From positions 60,165-124,164 of the forward strand of contig BPQB01000092.1 of assembly GCA_019973155.2 (NCBI GenBank): DNA of 64,000 nucleotides. The letters run 5' to 3'. Made by a program: the position numbers and the translations under genes. Shown one piece after another: positions 56,718 through 64,000 of this stretch (the stretch's first letter is position 1; each line of letters opens with the position of its first letter). A model generated the notes under the pieces. That model saw only the letters and a list, made by a program, of their open reading frames with translations, had not been told where the DNA came from and ran no database searches. This stretch comes from Phanerochaete sordida (taxonomy: Eukaryota; Basidiomycota; Agaricomycetes; Polyporales; Phanerochaetaceae).

Positions 56718-59700
56718 CTAACGGAATATGGCCTTCAGGCGCACGTACATGTCGGTGTCGACGACGTCCACTGCAAAGAAGTTGTCTGGGCGGTCGTATG
56801 CATCCACGAGCATGGCACCCCGGATAATGGACTTGACGGAAATGAGCATGCACTCGCTACGCGGCCGGGCTCGCAAGCGCAGTAATCCGAGATGCTGGTC
56901 TTTGCGCGAGCGGGGACCTATCGGGCGGTCCATTGGCCACACGAGGGCAATCGGCGTGTGTTCCTGGAGCCCGACATCGCAGAAGAAGATAAAAATCAGC
57001 TGCGCAAACAGGCTTTGCCCGCCTCCGATGTCGATAATGATCCCGTCGTTCCGGATGTGACCATGGAACGATGGGCTGCAGCGAAGATAATCGGTCAGCG
57101 GCGCCCACGTCACGAGCGACTCGAACGTGATCTTCAAATAGCGGCACTCGGTTATCTATAGAGAATGTGTGACCCATGGGAAGGCTGTGACGAGCGCAGG
57201 GCGGACTTACGGTATCTGAGGACCTGAACACAATGGGACGAAGACCGTGCTGTCGGAGCGTCGAGTTGACAAAGTCAGTTAGGCGCGTCGAGAACTTGTC
57301 AAATGCAGGGTCGTTCGACTTCTCGAACTTGAGCGTTGCGAGAGTCGACGGCTTCTGGCGGGATCCGAGATACACATGGTTGAACTGGAACTCCTTCAGG
57401 TAAGGCTGATCATCCTCGTCGGGCGTCGGTCGATTTTGCTCGTCCCAGATGCGCAGGTTCTCGCGCATGTTCACGGCAATGAGGAGACGATCCTCAACCT
57501 TGAGTAGCTGCCGGCATCATATCGTAGGTTAGTACTCTGGGGGTCATCTCAGCTCCGACATATGGCCATACCTGAGGCTCGACATTCTTGTTGTTGATGC
57601 TCGTCTTCGCGGTCATCTTGAAGGGGGAGTGGCGCTTCTCAGATGTCTTCGTGTTGTAGTTCGCTGTAACGCCCTTGTCTTCGATATCAAAATAGGCGTG
57701 AAGACTGTAGCCAAACTTCGGGAAGTTCCAGTTCTTCGCCGGGAACGCTGCTTTGTATTTCTGTTGGACGCATGTCAGTATGACACTGAGGCAAGGCATA
57801 GAAAGCGAGATCCGTACCGAGATTGTACGAGAGAATTTCATCAGCCAAGCATGACCGCTGGCAACAGTTTGCTCGGTGTGTTGCTCAAATGAGACATGCA
57901 TGTCATGCTCGACAAAGCACCGAAGGCAGCGGAGAAGGAGATATCCTTCAGGGCTTGCCTGCTCGGTCAGCACGTTATGTGCTGCAAAGATGACAAGCTG
58001 CAAGCCGGTGGATGATTAGCTTGAGTAAATCTTCTGTATGAGAGGATAGCGACGGGCTTACCTTCGAGATATCCTCGTACTTCCTCCCATCTGTGAAATG
58101 CACTTTCATGACCGCATCGAAATGGTTGAGGTCACGCCACCGTGGAAGCCGAGCCATTCTAGACGCAGAATAATAAGCATCAGCAACTCGCACTACGTCT
58201 GACGACATACTGAGCATCGACTTTGCCCATGGCATTTCGGCCGATATCCTCGATTGTTCGCTGGATCTCCGGCCAAAGATGGTCTGATTCCATGCCGCCG
58301 CTCGTATGCAGTCGGTCAAATGAGGCAGCAGCATGCGGGTCAGAGTTTGCGACGGTCCAGAAGGCATTCTTTGAGGGTAGAGAATCATTAGCGCGTTATC
58401 GTAGCACCACAATCTGCCTCACAACTAACCTCAATGTTCCGCATGCTCCGTTCCTTGAGCAGATTGTCCTTCTGACCCAGCGTTAGGGTCTTGTCCCAGA
58501 CGATGTTCTGTGTGAATGCAGCGGAGCGACGAGGGAAATGCAGGTGTAGCTGGCACTGCTGCCCCTCTGGGACTAGGCAAACAGGACAAGGAAAACGACT
58601 TCCAATACCACGAATCCCGGCCATAACACATCTGGTCAAGTGTAAGCACGCCAGCAGGATTACACGAGAAGGAGGAGAAATTACTGTTCTTCATAGTCTG
58701 CGGACAGAATATGGACAAAGGGGAATAGCAGACGGTCTACGCCATCGGAACACCTGCACATATACCCTCTCTCCGAGATTGCTGAGATCGTCTCCAAGAT
58801 CTTGCGGAACGATTCGTGCCAGACGACGCGTTTGAAGTTGACGTAAGTGACCTTGCCGTTATGTTCCGCTTCTTCGGGGACCTGAAAATAAAGCCCGTCA
58901 GCGCGCTCAGGCGATGACGTCGAGATTTGCAGATGTATACCACTGGAAGCCATCCAACGACCCTCCCGCAGCCGACGCCATTTCCGTTGCGGACTGCCAT
59001 TGCAAGGTTTGAGATGCTGACCATGACTGGATATCCACGAAGAGTCCCGAACGATGAAAGCTTGGTCTTGTCAGCGTATACGATGAGCCCCAACGGCTTC
59101 CCGTCACGAGGAAGCCTGCTCTGTTACGTGCGCTCAAAGATCAGGATAACACTTGTGAATATGCGTAGGGATACTGTACCTGCACGTTCCACGCTCGGCT
59201 CGCTGTGAACGGTTCATTTACGAAGCCAACCCAATTGTGGCCGTCGAAGCGATATAGTCGGCGCGCATCCCAGTGCAGGAAGGGTGCGAGCCTAGGGTCG
59301 TGAAGCTGGTCGAGCACCCAGTCCCACAGAGAACGGTTCCATACTTCGAACTTGTAGTCCTGCTTCTTGTAAGCAACCTGCACTTCATGCTGCTCGAACT
59401 ATCATTGCAGTATGAGGATGGAATTCGATACAAAGAATGTCCCACTCACCGGGGTTTGCAGGACAGATGCGCGACTCCAGGCCTTGTCGAGGTCAGAGGA
59501 CGACTTCAGTGTAAATGCAGCGTCCGGACGGGCAACACTCTTAATGATAGCAAGGAACTTGTCTATCTGTGCTTGATTCAGACGAGCGTCGAGTGCGGCT
59601 TCGGCGAACTCGAAATCAAGGCGCTCCGTAAACGGATGCCAGGGGCGAGCGTGATCGTCGGAATCGTCGCCAGCGAGAGTGGAGACGTCGTCAAGTAAAA

Positions 59701-60647
59701 GACCGTCGTACTCTGCCCTAGCTTCGTAGTTGGCCTGGGAATGGACAGTGGTCGGCAGATGACTGTGGGGATGATACACGGTGACGATGTCCCCCTTCTG
59801 CGGGACACACGTCTGACCGTTCTCGTACGTGGCAACCTTCTCTACTGTCGGAGTTAACTCAAGACTGATGACGCTCATGAAACAGACGTACGAAACTCAG
59901 CAGACGGCTCAACTACAGTGTCCCACCGTGCCCTCCAGTGACAGGGCAACGCCGGAACAGCCGCCGCGTCATGGTCTGTAACAGAAACATTGATAGAATG
60001 TGAGCGAAGTCAACCTAGGACAAAGACAGACGACATTTACCCAGTCGCAAGTCTTCGATAGTATCAGCGAGTTCGTCGAGCTGGCGCCATACAGAGTCGT
60101 CAACACCAGGGACTTCGTTCGGGGGCGCCACGTGTTCTGTGCGTTCCAAAGGTCCTACTTCCGGAGCGTCTTGTCCATGTGGCGAGGGAGAAGCGACTTG
60201 GGGGCTGTCATAGAGTGCAGCTTGCGGGCCAACATTGCCAGATGGACCTGATGAGTCACTATGTTAGCGCGAGATATTTGACACAGTCACACAGAAAAAG
60301 ATACCATGAGTATTCATTATGCTATCATGACCTATTGTAGCCGTCGAGGATCTGTTAGTTACACTGTCACCAGAGCTAGGCGTCGGCCAGGACGACTGAC
60401 CAGGAGCCACGTCAACGTCATTGCTGCCACGGACTGCCGCTTCTGACTGGCGAACGGTCGCCGCAGGCGGGGGGATAGATTGCTGCGCGTGGTTGGCTTT
60501 CTCTCCACCTTGATTTTTACGTAGGCAAGCTTTGCGGTGCTGGCCCATCCCTCGGGGAGCGATATCGGTTCTATCGCAGGTGAGGCATTTCTCATAGACT
60601 ACAGGTTTGTCGGGGGCGATGATATCTTCTGCTGCTGGCTGTGACAT
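56718..60647 (-). CDS. Plavaka-class transposase (DNA transposon)
   Basis: Transposase of the large Plavaka-type cut-and-paste elements frequent in Agaricomycetes. Start at 60647: MSQPAAEDIIAPDKPVV, then a zinc finger (CLTCDRTDIAPRGMGQHRKAC) and a Ser/Pro-rich linker. Family blocks follow in order: VTVYHPHSHLPTTVHS; WHPFTERLDFEFAEAALDAR; YKFEVWNRSLWDWVLDQL; LIVYADKTKLSSFGTLRGYP, with the acidic D of the DK motif; VVWHESFRKILETI; FPCPVCLVPEGQQ; MESDHLWPEIQRTIEDIGR; ARLPRWRDLNHF; FVEHDMHVSFEQHTEQT; GYSLHAYFDIEDKGVTANYN; and a C-terminal DUF-like region ending DVVDTDMYVRLKAIFR. Eight or more short introns join in frame and I saw no unexplained stop, so it may be intact. Terminal repeats were not resolved, so the element is larger than this CDS. 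Confidence 0.85.
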
Positions 60648-61160
60648 TCTGGTATGCGAAATCCTGAAGAGAATGAGTGAAGAGAAGGGCTACTGGCGAC
60701 GTGGCGACGTACAGAGATGGAAGGTACAAGCAAAGCTCCCGGCGCCTATAACTGCAGTCAGGCTTCATCAAGGCGACGCGAACGCAGGACCTCGTCGACC
60801 TGCACGGGCCAAGATTCACACAGAATGGCATTGGTGTTTGTATTTTGAAATATATGACAGGTATGTGAGCCCCTTTGGGTGGCCTAGCATAATATACCGC
60901 GATATTTGGTGTTCTGACGTCCCCAAACGGATGCCCCACCTAAGTTGATCTTGACCATGAGACGATAGATCCTTCTCGAGTTCAGAACCTGGAAGCCGAT
61001 TACGACCAGCGACGCAATCGAGCTCCGCCTGGTCTCCTGCCTGCTCGTCCCCATTGCTCGCGACCTCCGCGACGAGGCTATACTGACAACCGCTGCAGTG
61101 TATCACACCTGCCGTCAGCGCCGCACGCACGCACACCCACAGGAAGAACTCGACCTTCTA
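60648..61160. other. Region 5' of the transposase
   Basis: About 500 bp with no gene. It should contain the other end of the Plavaka element; no CTTGCAAG cluster is visible here. Confidence 0.4.
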
Positions 61161-62430
61161 CTAGATGGCCGCGAGCATCAGCTCGGCACACATGGCGACG
61201 ACGTTGAGGTTGCCAAGGCTCTCCTTCGCCTTGAGCAGGTGCCACACGAAACAGTCGAGCACGTCCTGCTTGTCCTTCATGTGGCGGCTGTCGTCGCTCA
61301 TGAACGCGCTGCACGTGCTCACAAGGCAGCCAGTGTGCTCACCTGATGCCTGTTCACGCCAGAACCTGCGCAGGCCGGGCACGAAGTCCACCACGGTCAA
61401 CAACGCCGCGGTGATGCACCTGCGGATCGTTAGCATCGCGCGCCGCGGAGCGAAGGGGAGGGGCCGACGTACGTGTACTCCTGCGTGGGCTTCAGCCAGT
61501 GCGCGACGAGTGGGCGGTCAACGGTCTCCGTGCGCAGGCCGAAGAGCACCGTGAGCAGATTGTTGAGTGATGTGTGGGCAAAGTGCGGGTGCAGGTCCTG
61601 CGGGATCTTGCCGTCCTGTATCTTGACGTACAGCTTCTCGAGCATCACAGCCGTCTCGATCTAGAGCTCCGCGAGGTAGTCTGGCACGGCGTTGCTGTTG
61701 AAGCCCTTTGCGGTGAGGCGGGCGGTTTCTACACCTGCAGGGCAGGTGAGCGCGCGTCCGTGCAGCACCGCGGCGCCGCTGCAGTTTGTCATGTTCTCGC
61801 TCAAGCAGCTGCGATAAGCTGCGCCTCGGTGTCCGCAATGAGATCTGCGCGCGTGCGCGTGAGGCCGGGCTCGTTGCTGGCTGGCTCTGGCGGCTCGCCA
61901 ACGCCCGAGCCGACAGTGCGGGGCGGCGAGGTGTGGCATCGGTGACGGTGGAGCCTCGAGCCTGAATGCATTGATGATGCGCTTGTGCAGGTGCCGCCCA
62001 ATCGCCATGGGTCCCGCTATGCTCGCGATGTCGTTCTTGCCGTTCTTGCCCAGGCCCGTGCCGGTCTCTGCCACGACCATGTGCGCGAGCATGCTTGCAG
62101 GGCCATTGCTGGTATTTTTATCGCCGAGCGCATACACGAGGGCCCTCAAGAGCAAGGTGATAGGCTCCTGTAGGTCCCATACCCATGTGTCAAGTTGCGA
62201 TTGACGGCACTGCAGCGCAGCGGAGAGCTCGGCAAGCTGGAATGACATCTATGTCAGGCATGAGTGGCAGTACCAACAGTGTGCGGGAATACACACCTCT
62301 CGAGGTGTTGCATGCATCGGTGTACATATCCAGGCGCCAGTAGTGCTTGAGAGAGATGAACATGACGATGGTGTTGGATGGGGCCGAGAGCACGCGAATT
62401 GAGGCGACAGCATCGTCCGACGGCATGTGC
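61161..62430 (-). pseudogene. Degenerate gene of unknown family
   Basis: Minus-strand coding-like blocks: SIRVLSAPSNTIVMFISLKH, then YWRLDMYTDACN; MSFQLAELSAALQCRQSQLD followed by LQEPITLLLRALVYALGDKN; GPASMLAHMVVAETGTG; ENMTNCSGAAVLHGRALTCP; KGFNSNAVPDYLAEL, then an in-frame TAG at about 61,664, then IETAVMLEKLYVKIQDGKIP; LNNLLTVLFGLRTETVDRPL; LDCFVWHLLKAKESLGNLNV ending MLAAI. Residue composition is protein-like and intron-like gaps occur, but the in-frame stop and lack of a clean start suggest a decayed gene. I do not recognise the family. It lies beside the transposon but need not be part of it. Confidence 0.4.
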
Positions 62431-63493
62431 GACCTGCAGTATCACGATCAGTGAATCCCGCATTTACGAAGAGCGCAATGAACATACCGTCGCATATGCC
62501 TGGCTTGCCCCGTGCGGCCCATCCCTTCAAAGCACTCGCTCGTTCCCAACCACTGCCCGACTGAGATGGTCGCGCACATTTGGCCTCGAGTACTAGTTGG
62601 CTGGTCGCAAAAGCGGATGTCATTTGCACGAGCTTGTAGCAGGTATAGCGGCTGCTTGTCTTTGGGGGGTAGGAGATGCTGCCTGAGCCTGGCGGACTGT
62701 TTGCAGTGTATGGCTTTGGCCTGCTAGGACCAGCGTAGCCTGATGTGTACGAGAGACATGGCAAGACGGTGTCTTCATGTATACTTCAGAATTTTGCTCA
62801 GCTTCAGAGCGGCAGCCACACACCTTGTAACTGGCGAGCTCCTGCCGTCGACTGGCCAACTGCGCGAAGGATGGTGGTGGGCAGAGAGCACCGAGCGGGC
62901 GGGCGCTGATTCAGACGCCTGCGGACGACCTTGGCTTCTGCGCGCACGAATTCCTCTTTCATGTTTTCTTCTACCTCTACTGCGCTGTGATCATGCCACC
63001 CTGTACCGCCTGCCTGCTCCTTGGGCACCACACAGAGCATTGAGCGAAGGTGCGCTGCTTTGCAAGTCGATATTCTTCTGGCTCGTTAACCCTTTTCGCG
63101 TTCGGGAAGTCTGATCCACTGCAGCTACGGCCTGCCTGCGTCGGTCACCTTCTGGTTTCATCGGTGCTCGGCACGGCCCTGGATTCTGCACTCGCACGCG
63201 GACACACCGTCAAAGCTCGCTTTCCGCTGTCCGATATGTCGTGCAGATCAGTCACGAGCGGATGAGACACCGCGCGGACCACACTCGCGTAAGAGATTGC
63301 CTGTCGCTTGCTCACCTCTAGTTCAAGGGACTGATATCTTCCGAAAGATTGCTTTACTCAGCGGCGTGAATCGCCCGCGCAGCCATGCACGAGAGGGCTA
63401 TAAGAACCGGAGCGACGCAACCTGAAGACGATATCGCTGCAACACAGCGAAACGTCCCCCCTTCCCCCTCTGACCTCTCCGAGTCTTCCAACC
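62431..63493. other. Intergenic region and promoter of the terminal gene
   Basis: About 1 kb with no supported gene, ending in a T/C-rich tract (63,450-63,490) just before the ATG. Confidence 0.4.
63399..63406 (+). promoter_or_regulatory. TATA-like box of the terminal hypothetical gene
   Basis: CTATAAGA, 88-95 bp before the ATG at 63494, followed by a pyrimidine-rich leader typical of fungal core promoters. Confidence 0.5.
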
Positions 63494-63976
63494 ATGTCAT
63501 CACATGGCCGCGTTCGAATCGCGGACCACCTCTTCCCAGCATTCGATGACTCCGACGTAGAAGTGGAAGAGCGAGCGGATTCTGACTTCGAGTACGATTC
63601 ACAACCGCGCCCAATGTCAGACGCAGGCTTCGTTACAACCCACGACGAGGCTGTCGCCGTGCATCGTTCATCAGTCTCACAGTCCACGTCAACTGTCCAT
63701 GGCAATAGCTATCAGGTACGCCAACATCCCGCATATTCGTCGGAAAATGCTGAATTGAATATAGCTCTCGCACCAGGCTCAGACGCCGCACCAAGTGCTA
63801 CCCTCGAATCCGATGCCGCCGTCTTACCAGGTGCCGCCCTCGCACCAGATGAACTGTTCTCATCAAGTGCTGCTGTCATGGATATGACGGTCCTGCCCTA
63901 TTTTTCGCCGATTTATTGCGATTTTCCCTGGTTTAATCCAGCGCTCGAGCAGCCCTCGACGCATCCGGAGTCATAG
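63494..63976 (+). CDS. Small acidic hypothetical protein
   Basis: 160 residues in one exon: MSSHGRVRIADHLFPAFDDS, then an acidic stretch (DVEVEERADSDFEYD), Ser/Thr- and Ala-rich middle, and a Pro/aromatic end (VLPYFSPIYCDFPWFNPALE). No signal peptide, membrane helix or known domain. The ATG has a good context (CCAACCATGTC) and sits behind a TATA box and pyrimidine tract, which argues for a real gene. A GTACGCC donor at about 63,716 could start an intron, giving a different C-terminus beyond the window, so the model may be partial. Confidence 0.5.
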   Translation: MSSHGRVRIADHLFPAFDDSDVEVEERADSDFEYDSQPRPMSDAGFVTTHDEAVAVHRSSVSQSTSTVHGNSYQVRQHPAYSSENAELNIALAPGSDAAPSATLESDAAVLPGAALAPDELFSSSAAVMDMTVLPYFSPIYCDFPWFNPALEQPSTHPES

Positions 63977-64000
63977 CCGCCCAGGGCACGCGCCTGGCTC

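Noticed and set aside
55409..60879. GCCCCTTTGGG occurring at 55409-55419 and 60869-60879, either side of the Plavaka transposase, considered as a target-site duplication or terminal repeat.
   Set aside because: Eleven bases, direct rather than inverted, with no similarity in the flanks; chance is likely.

Overview
The window is nuclear DNA from a filamentous basidiomycete, most likely a wood- or litter-decay Agaricomycete. This rests on GC-rich coding sequence, many roughly 50-60 bp GT-AG introns per gene, basidiomycete-type DUF6533/DUF6534 membrane proteins, expanded F-box proteins and a Plavaka-class transposase. All gene models were read by eye; CDS spans run from start codon to stop codon and include introns.

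Layout. 1-5.0 kb: a family X DNA polymerase (BRCT plus Pol X core). 5.2-7.5 kb (minus): an MFS sugar porter. 8.1-10.9 kb (minus): an SRPK-like protein kinase whose last exon is split by a 1,058 bp terminal-inverted-repeat transposon, which itself holds a tRNA-like SINE. 12.3-19.6 kb: three plus-strand membrane proteins (DHA-type MFS, DUF6533, DUF6534) separated by GC-rich spacers of about 1 kb. 19.8-37.3 kb: five F-box or F-box-like genes interleaved with a decayed GMC oxidoreductase, a peroxisomal acyl-CoA oxidase-like gene and methionine sulfoxide reductase A. 37.3-39.9 kb: a gene-poor stretch with a 725 bp MITE-like element. 39.9-44.6 kb: two core housekeeping genes, DIS3/RRP44 (exosome nuclease) and QCR6 (complex III hinge protein), fired divergently from a 198 bp spacer. 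45.2-51.5 kb: a secreted histidine acid phosphatase and an NRPS-like adenylation-thiolation-reductase. 52.0-55.2 kb: two more F-box paralogues, tail to tail. 55.6-60.6 kb: a largely intact Plavaka-class transposase with an array of CTTGCAAG repeats beyond its 3' end. 61-64 kb: a degenerate unknown gene and a small hypothetical gene at the window edge.

How it fits together. Housekeeping genes (Pol X, DIS3, QCR6, MsrA) sit among fast-evolving families (F-box, MFS, kinase, GMC, NRPS-like) and several kinds of mobile DNA. Two F-box genes about 21 kb apart, on opposite strands, are a duplication that carried its promoter and 5'-UTR intron. I did not find one clearly unprecedented system. The best leads are the transposon-split kinase with its orphaned C-terminus still recognisable, the predicted 2-nt and 4-nt micro-exons in QCR6, the uncatalogued MITE, and the duplicated F-box/promoter unit.
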